DNA from: Dyadobacter frigoris
GTDB lineage: Bacteria > Bacteroidota > Bacteroidia > Cytophagales > Spirosomataceae
Assembly (NCBI RefSeq): GCF_005280585.1
Contig: NZ_SZVO01000014.1
Coordinates: 62,001 to 126,000 of the forward strand
DNA: 64,000 nucleotides
Direction of reading: 5' to 3'
Position 1 is the stretch's first letter. Each line of letters starts with the position of its first letter. The translations under genes and the position numbers were made by a program. Of this stretch, positions 1 through 9,351 are shown one piece after another. A model generated the notes under the pieces. It had not been told where the DNA came from, did not search any database, and saw only the letters and a program-made list of their open reading frames with translations.

Positions 1-1241
1 CCTAAATGGTCATGAAGTTCAGCTGCAACACGTTTTCTTTCAATAGTTTGTCCCTGGATAAGCGCTTCTTTTATTGCAGCATTTTTTAGTCTAAGCTTTT
101 TATTATTAAACCAAAGGAAGGCTGAAAAAGCTACGATCAGAACCAAAAAACCGATTAAAAAACTTTGAATCGTATTTTGTTCATTGATGATTTTTTGCTG
201 AATTTCAGAATCCATTTGCTGGTTTTCATAAATCAGCTTATACATGTTATACTCTCTCGCAACGCGTTCGAGGTGTCGTGTACGGCGGATATAATCGACC
301 TGTTCCAGGTAGTTGAGTGACTGTTCAACATTATTTTGTCCTTTGTATGCCTTGTAAAGACAAATCAGAGCCCAGTTCGTCTGACGGGAAGAATGGTAAA
401 GTTTGCTGAGTGCAAGCGCCTCGCTTTCTGATTTGATAGCTTTGTCATATTGTTTTTTGGAAAAATAAACATTTCCCAAGTCGTTAAGTGCATTAAGCAT
501 CCCAAAACGATTGTTCAGCTTCTGAAATATTACCAGCGCCTGGCTGACATATTTTTCAGCCTTATCCAATTCATTTTTTCTTACATAAAGATAGCCTCGG
601 TTTTGCAGAACAGATGCCATTCCAAGTTGTGAGCCAATTTTCTCGAATGAGCGATAAGCCAAATCATAATAACGATTCGCCTCGGGATATTCCAGCTTTT
701 CGCGATAAAAGTTACCAATATTTTCCAGGCAAACTGCCTTGGAACTGTCGAGTTTCAGGCTGCTGTAAATTTTAAAGGCACTTTGGAAATTAGCAAGTGA
801 GGTGTCAAATTGTTTATATTCTGCTGCGGATTCTCCCAGAAATCTTTTGGCATTGGCGGTATAGAGCGGAAGGTTTTCTTTTTGAGAAAGAATAAGTATT
901 TCATTGGATATTTCTCTCAGAATGTCATAGCTGCCATCGATTATATAATAGGTACAAAGCAAATCATATGCCATGATCTTGCCTTTCGGCCATTGATGTT
1001 TTTGCGAGAGCCGTAGAATCTGTTGGGCGTATACAACAGCTTTGTCTGCGTCATAATACAAATTATCTAAAGCAAGCTTGCGGTATTTATATATCAATAC
1101 GGTGTCCTTGGGGAAACTTGTTGAATATTTCGATCGCACCACGACCTCTTGAGTTCTTGAAGTCTGGGCAAAAGAAGTAAACCCTTCGAAAAGGTTTACG
1201 TATACCAGTAAAATAAAAGCTAATGAGTAAAATTTAGCCAT
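1..1241 (-). CDS. TPR-containing sensor histidine kinase, N-terminal part (cut by window edge)
   Basis: A reading frame with no stop runs off the left edge of the window. It starts with a signal-peptide-like segment (MAKFYSLAFILLVYVNLF...), followed by a helical region of tetratricopeptide repeats (about residues 50-340), one membrane helix (about 357-377), and then the dimerisation/phosphoacceptor box ERKRVAAELHDHLG at the very end, with His409 as the expected phosphorylated residue. This box is typical of the HisKA_3 (NarX/LytS-like) class, so an HATPase_c domain should follow outside the window. Another in-frame ATG lies at 1256; I prefer 1241 because it gives the better signal peptide. 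The cognate response regulator is not visible. In Bacteroidota such TPR kinases usually pair with LuxR- or LytTR-type regulators. Confidence 0.85.
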   Translation of the reverse strand, partial: MAKFYSLAFILLVYVNLFEGFTSFAQTSRTQEVVVRSKYSTSFPKDTVLIYKYRKLALDNLYYDADKAVVYAQQILRLSQKHQWPKGKIMAYDLLCTYYIIDGSYDILREISNEILILSQKENLPLYTANAKRFLGESAAEYKQFDTSLANFQSAFKIYSSLKLDSSKAVCLENIGNFYREKLEYPEANRYYDLAYRSFEKIGSQLGMASVLQNRGYLYVRKNELDKAEKYVSQALVIFQKLNNRFGMLNALNDLGNVYFSKKQYDKAIKSESEALALSKLYHSSRQTNWALICLYKAYKGQNNVEQSLNYLEQVDYIRRTRHLERVAREYNMYKLIYENQQMDSEIQQKIINEQNTIQSFLIGFLVLIVAFSAFLWFNNKKLRLKNAAIKEALIQGQTIERKRVAAELHDHL

Positions 1242-1426
1242 AAATAAATTCAACATGTATGGCAAGGCGCGTATTAGACCAAATAAAATTTTTATTAGAA
1301 GTTATATAACGCTGAGTGTTTTAAAGAAAGGCCAAATATAGAAAATCATAAAACAAAAAGTCACCTTGTAGGCATTTCTTTTATTTGTTTGTAGTATAAA
1401 TTTTGTTTTTGTAGCTGTATGTATAC

Positions 1427-2053
1427 TTATTTACTTACAAAAGGGTTGTTTTTGATAGAATAACGATACAAAAAATCAGCTCCCTGTGTGATTCCGATTC
1501 TTTTGGAAATTTCTATTTCAAAAGGATTGCAAGATGCAGAAGGCGTGATGTATAAATTACTTTCGATCAAAGACTGGGCATTGTGAACGGACTTGTCGAT
1601 GCCCATCGCCTGAACAAGCTTTCCTGGTCCACGGCATAGTTCCTTTGTTGAAATCGGTTTTTTTAATACACCGGATTTTTTGTTTCGGGATATTTCCCTT
1701 CGCATTTCCATGAGCTCAATGCCTTTCACGGGTTCAAGAGCCCGGATCAACACCGCTTCTCCACAGCCTGGCTTGTTGCTTACAACATTTACACATTGGT
1801 ACATTCCATAAATGAGATAAACATAAATAGTTCCCGCGGCAGCGTACATAGGCTCTGTCCTTGCCGTTCTTTTCTGATAGGCATGACAAGCGGGATCATC
1901 CTGTAAATAGGCTTCTGTTTCAACAATAATCCCGCTGGTGATACCATCGGGACTATTGTGAACGAGTTCGCAGCCTAGTAATTTTTGGGCTAGCGTACGC
2001 GTGTCGTAAGCTTCGTAAAAGGATATTGGCAAACGATTTTCGCCAGGAATCAT
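1427..2053 (-). CDS. DNA-3-methyladenine glycosylase (AAG/MPG family)
   Basis: Base-excision repair glycosylase that removes alkylated purines such as 3-methyladenine. The 208-residue length fits the family. The segment VETEAY (about residues 44-49) holds the catalytic glutamate, and YVYLIYGMYQCVNVVS and LIRALEP match the conserved nucleotide-flipping core of AAG/MPG enzymes. The ATG at 2053 directly abuts the TAG stop of the upstream yicC-like gene, so the two are probably co-transcribed and translationally coupled. Nothing looks truncated. Confidence 0.93.
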   Translation of the reverse strand: MIPGENRLPISFYEAYDTRTLAQKLLGCELVHNSPDGITSGIIVETEAYLQDDPACHAYQKRTARTEPMYAAAGTIYVYLIYGMYQCVNVVSNKPGCGEAVLIRALEPVKGIELMEMRREISRNKKSGVLKKPISTKELCRGPGKLVQAMGIDKSVHNAQSLIESNLYITPSASCNPFEIEISKRIGITQGADFLYRYSIKNNPFVSK

Positions 2054-2941
2054 CTAAATGATATTCATAGTTTGCTCCTTGATTTTTTCCAGTTCATCTT
2101 TCATCTGAACCACAAAACGCTGAATGCCATAGTCATTCGCTTTTGAACCGATCGTGTTAATTTCCCGTCCGATTTCCTGGGCAATAAAGTTCAGCTTTTT
2201 ACCATTGCTTTCGGGAGATTGCAATGTTTCATTGAAATATAACAAATGATTGGCAAGTCGAATTTTTTCCTCTGAAATATCAAATTTTTCTATGTAATAA
2301 ATCAGTTCCTGCTCAAAGCGGTTTGGATCAAAATTTTCGTCGGACAACAAATCACGCACCTGTTTTTCCAAACGTTCACGTACTGCCGGAATGCGTAATT
2401 TATCCTGTTCTTTTACTTCTTCCAAAAGTGTTGAAATGGTGCCGATATAATCTGCAAATTTATCAGCAGTCATTTTACCTTCCTGCTCACGAAAAACAGT
2501 ACATTTTCTTAACGCTTCGTGAACGGCTTCTTTAATCTGAGCCCAGTCATTATCGCGATTTGTTTCACTTACAGATTCAGTATTGTAGGCATTAGGCATT
2601 TGAAGTGCCATACGCAGCAAATCCGTATATTCTCCGGAAAAACCTAAATCATTGGCTGTTTCGGATAAATCATTAAAATAAGCTTTTACCAACGGACGAT
2701 TTACCGCTGTTGTTGCAATAGCTTTTCCAACGGGTTGCACTGTCAGGCTTACTTCAACCTTTCCGCGTTCCAAAGATTGCGTTACAAGGTTGCGGATTTC
2801 TATTTCACGTTCTGAATAATTTCTCGGAACGCGACAGTATATATCCAGGAATTTAGAATTCAGTGTTTTAATCTCAACTGTTACGTTGATCGATTCGGAT
2901 TCGATGTTTGCTACACCGTAGCCGGTCATGGATCTTAACAT
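2054..2941 (-). CDS. YicC/YloC family endoribonuclease
   Basis: Full-length (295 aa) YicC-family protein. It opens with the diagnostic MLRSMTGYGVA, contains KTLNSKFLDI and RGKVEVSL in the YicC_N domain, and ends in the DUF1732 region (ELIYYIEKFDISEEK ... GREINTIGSKAND). Members in E. coli and Bacillus act on RNA; the substrate here is unknown. It lies 70 bases after pdxA on the same strand and touches the DNA glycosylase gene downstream, giving a pdxA-yicC-mpg run. Confidence 0.93.
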   Translation of the reverse strand: MLRSMTGYGVANIESESINVTVEIKTLNSKFLDIYCRVPRNYSEREIEIRNLVTQSLERGKVEVSLTVQPVGKAIATTAVNRPLVKAYFNDLSETANDLGFSGEYTDLLRMALQMPNAYNTESVSETNRDNDWAQIKEAVHEALRKCTVFREQEGKMTADKFADYIGTISTLLEEVKEQDKLRIPAVRERLEKQVRDLLSDENFDPNRFEQELIYYIEKFDISEEKIRLANHLLYFNETLQSPESNGKKLNFIAQEIGREINTIGSKANDYGIQRFVVQMKDELEKIKEQTMNII

Positions 2942-3011
2942 GTAGGGTCTTTAATTAAATTGAAAGTTAAGTGAGGAAAGCTGCCACAAAAAATGGGCCT
3001 TTTTGCTTGCA

Positions 3012-4115
3012 TCAATTTTGTCTTTGTTTTCCTGATTTTGCCGGATGCTGGCTTTCCGATTGCTGTGGTTTTGTTATCAGTGCTTTTTTGTCAATATCCT
3101 GACTGAATGTTCTGTATTTTGCCAGATCGCAGGCCAGATAAATTGCCTGTAACAGCGAACCTGGTTCTGCCTGATTTTTTCCTGCAATATTATAAGCGGT
3201 CCCGTGATCAGGTGAAGTTCTTACAGCTGACAATCCGGCAGTGAAATTTACTCCTTCGTTAAAAGCCAATGTTTTAAAAGGAATCAAGCCCTGGTCGTGG
3301 TACATGGCCAAAACTCCGTCATATTGTTTATAAGTTCCGGCTGCAAAAAAACCGTCTGCCGGGAAGGGCCCAACAACCAGATTACCCTTTTCCCGGAAAC
3401 TTTTTAACACAGGAATAATTGTATCAATTTCTTCACTACCCAGCAAACCGTTTTCACCAGCGTGAGGATTTAAACCTAAAACGGCCAATCTTGGCTTTTT
3501 TATACCAAAATCATTTTTTAATGAATAAAGCATTTGCTCAATTTTGGCAGTCAGTTTTTCAGTAGTGACCCATGCCGGAACATCCTTTACGGGAATGTGG
3601 CCGGAAAGAACGCCCACACGAAGATCGCCGGAAACCATAAACATTAAGGCTTCCTGAACAGAGAAAGCCTCTGCCAAAAATTCTGTATGTCCCGGAAATT
3701 TAAATTCTGCACTTTGAATATTGTCTTTATTGATAGGGCCGGTGACAAGAGCATGTATTTTTCCTGCTTTAAGATCTTCAACTGCCCGCTTCAATGACGA
3801 TAAAGAGCCTTGTCCTGCTTCCGGAGTAACTTTTCCAGGTTGAATTTCTGTTTGATGATCGTGCCAGCAGGTAATTACGTTGGATAGCTTTGGATTCGCC
3901 TGCTCAGGCTTTTGGATCCCATGCAACGTCCAGTCTTTCATTTCAAAAAGATTGCGATATTGATTCAGTACGCGCAAAGAACCGTATATAACCGGTGTGC
4001 ATAATTTAGCTAACTGATTTCCTTCCAATGCTTTAAGGATCACTTCCGGGCCAATCCCGTTGTAATCTCCTAACGTAATCCCTATTAATGGTTTATCACT
4101 TGGTAGTTCACTCAT
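3012..4115 (-). CDS. pdxA: 4-hydroxythreonine-4-phosphate dehydrogenase
   Basis: NAD-dependent oxidation of 4-phosphohydroxy-L-threonine in the DXP-dependent pyridoxal phosphate pathway. At 367 aa it is slightly longer than the E. coli enzyme. The start PLIGITLGDYNGIGPEV, the metal-binding GHTEFLAEAF, LNPHAGENG and YHDQGLIPFK motifs are all present. The polar C-terminal tail (about the last 25 residues, rich in Ser, Gln and Lys) looks dispensable. First gene of a likely three-gene transcript with the YicC protein and the DNA glycosylase; no other pyridoxine gene is nearby. Confidence 0.95.
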   Translation of the reverse strand: MSELPSDKPLIGITLGDYNGIGPEVILKALEGNQLAKLCTPVIYGSLRVLNQYRNLFEMKDWTLHGIQKPEQANPKLSNVITCWHDHQTEIQPGKVTPEAGQGSLSSLKRAVEDLKAGKIHALVTGPINKDNIQSAEFKFPGHTEFLAEAFSVQEALMFMVSGDLRVGVLSGHIPVKDVPAWVTTEKLTAKIEQMLYSLKNDFGIKKPRLAVLGLNPHAGENGLLGSEEIDTIIPVLKSFREKGNLVVGPFPADGFFAAGTYKQYDGVLAMYHDQGLIPFKTLAFNEGVNFTAGLSAVRTSPDHGTAYNIAGKNQAEPGSLLQAIYLACDLAKYRTFSQDIDKKALITKPQQSESQHPAKSGKQRQN

Positions 4116-4319
4116 TTATTTGATATAGTATTGATTGTTATTTCTGTTTTGTTGAAATTACTTTGCAAGGTACTGATATTAATAATTTTGTATTCATAAT
4201 GAAGAATTTTAAACACAGAACTTCATGCGGAATATGCATTTATATCCTCCCTTGTATGTATTTCTGATTACTTTTGTAAAACTAATCAATTGGCAAGTTA
4301 CAAAAATTCCCGTGCACCT

Positions 4320-5255
4320 ATGAAAATCCTGATAGCAGACTCCATGCATCCGTCTCTTTTTACAATGTTGGAAGCGGAAGGTTGGGAATATGCTTACCAT
4401 CCCGAATACAAAAGGGAAGATATTATCCGTGAATTACCAGAATATGAAGGATTGTTTATCCGGAGCAAAACTTTTGTTGATCTGGAAGTAATGCAACCAG
4501 CAAAAAAACTTCGTTTTATCGCAAGGGCAGGAGCGGGCCTTGACTTAATTGATCTTGAAATTGCAAAAGAAAAAGGCATTGAGGTTTTTCACGCAGGTGA
4601 AGGCAACCGGGATGCAGTAGCCGAACACATGCTTGGAATGCTTTTAGGCTTGCTGGCAAATATTGTAAAAGCGGATAAGGAAGTTCGAAACGGAATTTGG
4701 GACAGGGAAGGAAACAGGGGCGTGGAGCTGATGAAGAAAACCGTGGGACTCATTGGTTATGGAAACAACGGCGGAGCTACGGCGAAACGGTTAAGTGGAT
4801 TTGGCTGTAAGGTTTTAGCTTTTGATAAATACCGTGACAATTATGGCGACGCTTTTGCTACGGAAGCTTCTCTGGAAGAAATTATGCAGGAAGCAGATAT
4901 TTTAAGTTTACACGTTCCGCTTACGGATGAAACGAAATACCTGATTGACCAGAAATTTATTGAAAATTTTTCCAAACCCTTTTATCTGATGAATTTGTCA
5001 AGAGGAAAAGTGGTAAACCTGACTGCTGTTGCAGAGGGCTTGAAATCAGGAAAAATAATCGGCACTTGTCTGGATGTTTTGGAAAATGAAAAATTAAAAA
5101 CTTTGACCGAAGAACAGCAGGCTGTTTTTGATTATCTGATTAATTCCAATCGCGTTGTACTCACGCCCCATATTGGTGGCTGGACACACGAAAGTTATGT
5201 AAGGATCAATGAAGTTTTGCTTCGTCAAATAAAAGAATGGCTGGTGATGGCCTAA
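4320..5255 (+). CDS. D-isomer specific 2-hydroxyacid dehydrogenase (phosphoglycerate-dehydrogenase-like)
   Basis: NAD-dependent 2-hydroxyacid dehydrogenase, 311 aa from the ATG at 4320. A TTG 30 bases upstream (4290) would add ten poorly conserved residues, so I prefer the ATG. The Rossmann motif is VGLIGYGNNGGATAKRL, the catalytic arginine sits in NLSRGKVVN and the catalytic His in LTPHIGGWT. It lacks the ACT regulatory domain of long SerA enzymes. Its substrate cannot be told from sequence; it could be a short phosphoglycerate dehydrogenase or a general 2-keto acid reductase. It is divergent from pdxA and convergent with the DUF421 gene. Confidence 0.88.
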   Translation: MKILIADSMHPSLFTMLEAEGWEYAYHPEYKREDIIRELPEYEGLFIRSKTFVDLEVMQPAKKLRFIARAGAGLDLIDLEIAKEKGIEVFHAGEGNRDAVAEHMLGMLLGLLANIVKADKEVRNGIWDREGNRGVELMKKTVGLIGYGNNGGATAKRLSGFGCKVLAFDKYRDNYGDAFATEASLEEIMQEADILSLHVPLTDETKYLIDQKFIENFSKPFYLMNLSRGKVVNLTAVAEGLKSGKIIGTCLDVLENEKLKTLTEEQQAVFDYLINSNRVVLTPHIGGWTHESYVRINEVLLRQIKEWLVMA

Positions 5256-5257
5256 GA

Positions 5258-5752
5258 TTATTCTTTTAAAATAACACTGATATTTCCTGTTGCTTCGAGG
5301 TAGCATGTTTTTACTTTTGTGTAATCATCTACATCTTTTTCCCTTAAAAGCGCGATTAATTCATCTTCGCCTATCAATTCCTTTTCCATATTTTTATGTA
5401 AAAGTCTGCCGTTTCGAACGAGTAATACCGGATCTGGCTTTGCAAACTTTCCAAAAATCACCTTTTTGTAACCCATCCAGTCAATCGCAAAATCCCAGAA
5501 TACGAGCGTCAGGATTAGCACTGCACCTTCGACTACTGAATTATAAGTTCCGGCCATCGCATTTTGAGCGGCGTCAGAAATCATTGTTATCAGAAGTAAG
5601 TCGCTGATACTTAGCTGCCCTGTTCCTCTGCGAAATAATCTCATGCAGAGATAAATAACCCAGTACGTGAATGTTCCCCGTAAAAATATTTCCAGCAGCG
5701 ATAAGCTGGGAACAAACATGGCATGCCAGTCTACATTGAAAAGTTTATCCAT
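5258..5752 (-). CDS. DUF421 domain-containing membrane protein (YetF-like)
   Basis: A 164-aa inner-membrane protein. The N-terminal half has membrane helices (around FTYWVIYLCMRLF, LLLITMISDAAQNAM and AVLILTLVFWDFAIDWM), followed by a soluble C-terminal domain starting at PDPVLLVRNGRLLHKNM with the typical DUF421 ending DVKTCYLEATGNISVI. The core RRGTGQLSISDLL matches the family signature (R-G-x-G-Q-L-S). Function is unknown; Bacillus YetF relatives affect stress resistance. Its end lies two bases from the end of the convergent dehydrogenase gene. Confidence 0.88.
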   Translation of the reverse strand: MDKLFNVDWHAMFVPSLSLLEIFLRGTFTYWVIYLCMRLFRRGTGQLSISDLLLITMISDAAQNAMAGTYNSVVEGAVLILTLVFWDFAIDWMGYKKVIFGKFAKPDPVLLVRNGRLLHKNMEKELIGEDELIALLREKDVDDYTKVKTCYLEATGNISVILKE

Positions 5753-5821
5753 TGATATTTTTGAACTGTATGGGAATAAGTGTGTAAGCTATTTAAAAAA
5801 CGAATAGCTGTAAAACAAATA

Positions 5822-5840
5822 TGCCGACCAAAGGTCGGCA
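5822..5840 (-). terminator. Hairpin after rplY, probable terminator
   Basis: An 8-bp perfect stem (TGCCGACC / GGTCGGCA) with a 3-base loop lies 38 bases beyond the L25 stop codon. On the minus strand it is followed by ATATTTGTTTT, a weak U-tract, so it probably ends the prs-rplY transcript. Confidence 0.55.
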
Positions 5841-5877
5841 CGTTTGCATCTATTAGCCATGAAAAATAAAATACTTA

Positions 5878-6444
5878 TTATTTACCAATTGTACCGCGTA
5901 GAGCACGTGGGATTTCTACTGATGCGATTGGGTTACTGATTGAGCTAAGGATAGTGAAACCCTCAGGCTTGATAGCACCAACTTTAACAGATTTTCCAAG
6001 ATCAAGTTCAGTTACATCAACTTCTACATAATCAGGAATGTTTTCTGCCAAACCTTGTACACGCAATTTACGCAATTTTTGGTTCATTTTACCACCTTTC
6101 ATTACACCAGATGAGGTTCCCGTTAATTTTACAGGTACTTCAATCTTGATTTCTTTTCCTTCGATGATCTGAAGAAAGTCAGCGTGCAACAACATGTCAT
6201 TTACAGGGTGGAATTGTTTTTCCTGTAAAATAGCATTATATATAGTTCCCTCGATATTCAAGGTAACATTAAAAGCATCCGGTGTGAAAAGCAATGTGCG
6301 GAACAACATAGCAGGTGCATAAAAATGCACTTGTTCGGTACCACCATACAGCACAGATGGAACATAACCCTGAGCACGTAACTCCTGAGCTTCCACCTTG
6401 CCGAGATTCGCTCTTCTAAACCCTACAATCTCATGCGTTTTCAT
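5878..6444 (-). CDS. rplY: 50S ribosomal protein L25/general stress protein Ctc
   Basis: 5S rRNA-binding ribosomal protein of the long (Ctc/TL5) type, 188 aa. The N-terminal L25 domain (KTHEIVGFRR ... YVPSVLYGG) is followed by the C-terminal beta domain (EIKIEVPVKLTG ... PDYVEVDVTELDLGKSVKVG). It lies 33 bases after prs on the same strand; the prs-rplY (ctc) pairing is widely conserved in bacteria, which supports both calls. Confidence 0.96.
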   Translation of the reverse strand: MKTHEIVGFRRANLGKVEAQELRAQGYVPSVLYGGTEQVHFYAPAMLFRTLLFTPDAFNVTLNIEGTIYNAILQEKQFHPVNDMLLHADFLQIIEGKEIKIEVPVKLTGTSSGVMKGGKMNQKLRKLRVQGLAENIPDYVEVDVTELDLGKSVKVGAIKPEGFTILSSISNPIASVEIPRALRGTIGK

Positions 6445-6477
6445 AAGAATAATTATTAAAGTTAAAAAAAATAAAAT

Positions 6478-7422
6478 TTACTGATAATTTATAAACAATG
6501 AACTAATAGACTCGTGATCTCTGATACGTCCTATTGCTTTTGCGAACAACTCCGCAACTGACAATACGCGTATTTTGTCATTCTGTTGCTTAAGAGGGAT
6601 AGTATCTGTGACAATTAATTCCTCCAAGACAGAATTTGCAATATTTTCATGTGCTTTCCCGGACATAATCGGGTGAGTACTAATGGCTCTGACTGAATTT
6701 GCACCTTTTGCCATAATAATCTCTGCTGCCTTACACAAAGTGCCGCCGGTATCAATTAAATCATCCACAAGCACAACATCCATTCCCTCAACCTCACCGA
6801 TAACCTGCATACTTGCAATTTCGTTGGCTCTTTTTCTGTGTTTATCACACAAAATCATATCAACGTTCATAAACTTGGCAAAATTCCTTGCCCTTGCTGC
6901 TCCACCCATATCAGGTGACGCAATAAGCAGGTTTTTCAGTCCAAGTGACTTAATGTAAGGAACAAAAATCGACGTTCCTTCCAGGTGATCAACAGGTAAA
7001 TCAAAGAATCCCTGAATTTGACCTGCGTGAAGATCAACAGTCATTAAACGATCCACTCCAACAGCTGTTAACAAATTGGCAACCACTTTTGCGGCTATTG
7101 CTACACGGGGTTTGTCCTTTCTGTCCTGACGTGCATATCCGAAATAAGGGATGACAACCGTAACATAATGTGCAGAGGCGCGTCGGGCTGCATCGACCAT
7201 CAAAAGCAGTTCCAGTAAGTTATCTGCCGGCGGAAATGTCGACTGGATCAGAAATACGTCACAACCACGCACTGATTCTTCGAAGCTCGGGGATAATTCG
7301 CCATCACTGAATTTGCGCAATGTGTATCCTCCCAACTCCTTGCCGAAATACCTTGCAATGTCTTTTGCCAGATACTCAGACTGACTTCCTGAAAATATTT
7401 TTACTGTATTAAAAGAGCCCAT
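6478..7422 (-). CDS. prs: Ribose-phosphate pyrophosphokinase
   Basis: Makes PRPP from ribose 5-phosphate and ATP for nucleotide, histidine and tryptophan synthesis. The 314-aa length is standard. Visible motifs are KFSDGELS, the metal/ATP site DLHAGQIQGFFDLPVDHL, RKRANE and the PRPP-binding loop VVLVDDLIDTGGT. On the plus-oriented sequence CAAAATTA at 7442-7449 reads TAATTTTG on the minus strand, a Bacteroidota-type -7 element, but no well-spaced TTTG partner was found. Confidence 0.97.
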   Translation of the reverse strand: MGSFNTVKIFSGSQSEYLAKDIARYFGKELGGYTLRKFSDGELSPSFEESVRGCDVFLIQSTFPPADNLLELLLMVDAARRASAHYVTVVIPYFGYARQDRKDKPRVAIAAKVVANLLTAVGVDRLMTVDLHAGQIQGFFDLPVDHLEGTSIFVPYIKSLGLKNLLIASPDMGGAARARNFAKFMNVDMILCDKHRKRANEIASMQVIGEVEGMDVVLVDDLIDTGGTLCKAAEIIMAKGANSVRAISTHPIMSGKAHENIANSVLEELIVTDTIPLKQQNDKIRVLSVAELFAKAIGRIRDHESISSLFINYQ

Positions 7423-7460
7423 GGCTAAACTAAAATTTGCGCAAAATTAATAAAAATCAA

Positions 7461-8036
7461 TTAATTAGGATAGTATTTCTTCAAAAATATTAAATAAAGT
7501 TGAATACATATCCAGCCAACGATCAGGCCAGCCAGTGCTCCGACGAAAATATCACCCGGATAATGGACGCCAACATACACACGGCTATAAGAATAAAAAG
7601 CCGCCCAGGCAAACAGCCAGCCCATATTTCTGATCTTGCCCTTTGTCAGTTGGAACCAAACAATGGCAAGAGAAAAACTGGTTGCGGCGTGCGCAGACGC
7701 GAATCCGTATAAGCCTCCGCATCCACCAACATTATGCACAAGCCCAGCCAGCAACGGTTCATGACAAGGGCGGAAACGTTCAAAATAAGGTTTCATCACA
7801 CCGGAAACAAGCTTGTCAGATAAAATTACCGCCGCTAAAACAGTAACGATTATGGCGGCCGCTTTTTTCTTTTCTGTTTTTATTGTAAAAAAAAGCAAAA
7901 CCAGATACATCGGAATCCAGGTGAACTTATAAGTTGCCCAGTACATGATTGAATCTATCCAGGGCACATGCTCGCCATTCAGCAAAAGGAAAAGCTGTTG
8001 ATCTCCGTGAACAAGGCTGTCAATGGCAGGACTCAT
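7461..8036 (-). CDS. PAP2-family membrane phosphatase
   Basis: A 191-aa integral membrane phosphatase, probably acting on undecaprenyl pyrophosphate or another lipid phosphate. The three PAP2 motifs are present in order: KPYFERFRP (K-x6-R-P), FASAHAAT (a PSGH variant with Ala for Pro and Ala for Gly) and SRVYVGVHYPGDI (S-R-x5-H-x3-D). Four or five membrane helices are visible. Its ATG overlaps the trpS stop codon in an ATGA arrangement, so it should be translated from the trpS mRNA. Confidence 0.9.
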   Translation of the reverse strand: MSPAIDSLVHGDQQLFLLLNGEHVPWIDSIMYWATYKFTWIPMYLVLLFFTIKTEKKKAAAIIVTVLAAVILSDKLVSGVMKPYFERFRPCHEPLLAGLVHNVGGCGGLYGFASAHAATSFSLAIVWFQLTKGKIRNMGWLFAWAAFYSYSRVYVGVHYPGDIFVGALAGLIVGWICIQLYLIFLKKYYPN

Positions 8037-9010
8037 TCGCCGTATCCGAGAACACGGCGGACTTTTGCGATTGTTTCTCTGGCAATAATTCTTGCTTTTT
8101 CTTCACCCGTTTTCAGGATATTTTCCAATTCGTCATTATTCTCCATGTAGTAATTATAGAGACGGCGCGGCTCCGCATATTTTTCAAGTATTATTTCAAA
8201 AAGTGCCTGTTTTGCATGACCATAACCGTAACCTCCATTCAAATAATTCTGACGCATCGTCTCCGTTTCCGTTTCTGAGGCTAGCAAAGAATACAGTTTA
8301 AAGGTAATGTCAGAATCAGGATCTTTGGGTTCTTCAAGCGGCGTAGAATCTGAAACAATCTTTTTAAGAACATTTTTCAATTCCTTTTCAGGTAGAAAAA
8401 TGTTGATATAATTATTGTAAGATTTACTCATTTTCTGTCCATCTACACCCGGAATTGTCATCATTCTTTCGTCGATAAGCGGTTCTGGCAAAACCAGAAT
8501 ATCTTCTCCGGCAAGATTATTAAATCGCGAAGCGATATCTTTTGCCATTTCCAGATGCTGCTTTTGATCCTTTCCAACCGGAATTATATTAGCATTGTAA
8601 AGCAAAATATCTGCCGCCATCAAAACCGGGTAGGTAAATAATCCAGCATTTACATCTGCAAGTTTTTCAGATTTATCCTTGAAAGAAGTGGCATTTGCAA
8701 GCATAGGAAAAGGCGTGAAGCAGCTCAGATACCATGAAAGTTCTGCGTGCTCCTGAACCCGGGATTGTCTCCAGAATACATTTTTATCCGTATCAAACCC
8801 AAATGCAAGCCACGTTGATGCAATGGAGCGAACATATAATTCGCGCTCAGATCCGTTTTTAAGTGTAGTCAGCGAATGAAGATCCGCTATAAAAAGAAAA
8901 GATTCGTTTTGTGGATTTTTGGATAGTTCAATAGCAGGCTGGATTGCACCCAAAAGATTTCCCAAATGTGGAAGCCCGCTACTTTGTATCCCGGTAAGAA
9001 TTCTGGCCAT
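8033..9010 (-). CDS. trpS: Tryptophan--tRNA ligase
   Basis: Charges tRNA-Trp. At 325 aa it has the normal length of bacterial TrpRS. Class I signatures are the HIGH-equivalent SSGLPHLGN at the N-terminus and the KMSKS loop GQKMSKSYNNY. Further family landmarks are FLFIADLHSLT, PVLMAADIL and VPVGKDQ-like IIPVGKDQKQHLE. It is followed with a 4-base overlap by the PAP2 phosphatase gene. Confidence 0.97.
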   Translation of the reverse strand: MARILTGIQSSGLPHLGNLLGAIQPAIELSKNPQNESFLFIADLHSLTTLKNGSERELYVRSIASTWLAFGFDTDKNVFWRQSRVQEHAELSWYLSCFTPFPMLANATSFKDKSEKLADVNAGLFTYPVLMAADILLYNANIIPVGKDQKQHLEMAKDIASRFNNLAGEDILVLPEPLIDERMMTIPGVDGQKMSKSYNNYINIFLPEKELKNVLKKIVSDSTPLEEPKDPDSDITFKLYSLLASETETETMRQNYLNGGYGYGHAKQALFEIILEKYAEPRRLYNYYMENNDELENILKTGEEKARIIARETIAKVRRVLGYGE

Positions 9011-9062
9011 TTAATTAATTAACTGATTTACTTATATCAAATTTTGTTGTAAACATTGTATT

Positions 9063-9351
9063 TTACAAACGTGGTTTTCGGCGATTATCCCAGAAATAAA
9101 GTAGTATGACTACATCATTTTCAATCTGATAAAACAAGGAGCACCGTTTGTTTACGAAACCTTTTCGAATAGAAGAATTTGACGCTGATGCCTCAAAAAT
9201 ATATGGGAAATTAGCAATTTCGAGTATCGTTTTATTGACGGTTCTTACAAATTTTTTGTGCTTGTTTTTCCGATCTATGCTCTTCTATGTAGTGTGTGAT
9301 ATGACCAAAGCTTTCTTGCGCTTCTGTGGTCCAGCGGATGGGAAAAGTCAT
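9063..9351 (-). pseudogene. RelE/ParE-type toxin, broken by a +1 frameshift
   Basis: Translation from the ATG at 9351 gives MTFPIRWTTEAQESFGHITH... and stops after 39 codons. Dropping one base in the six-A run (plus-strand T6 at 9252-9257) restores a 95-residue RelE/ParE-fold toxin ending with the family's typical strand VVILLYFWDNRRKPRL. The ATG overlaps the antitoxin stop codon (ATGA), as expected of a toxin gene in a toxin-antitoxin operon. The single defect could be a real inactivating mutation, a homopolymer sequencing error, or a slippage site that lowers toxin output. Found by reading the minus strand by eye; the two fragments are too short to stand as separate genes. Confidence 0.78.
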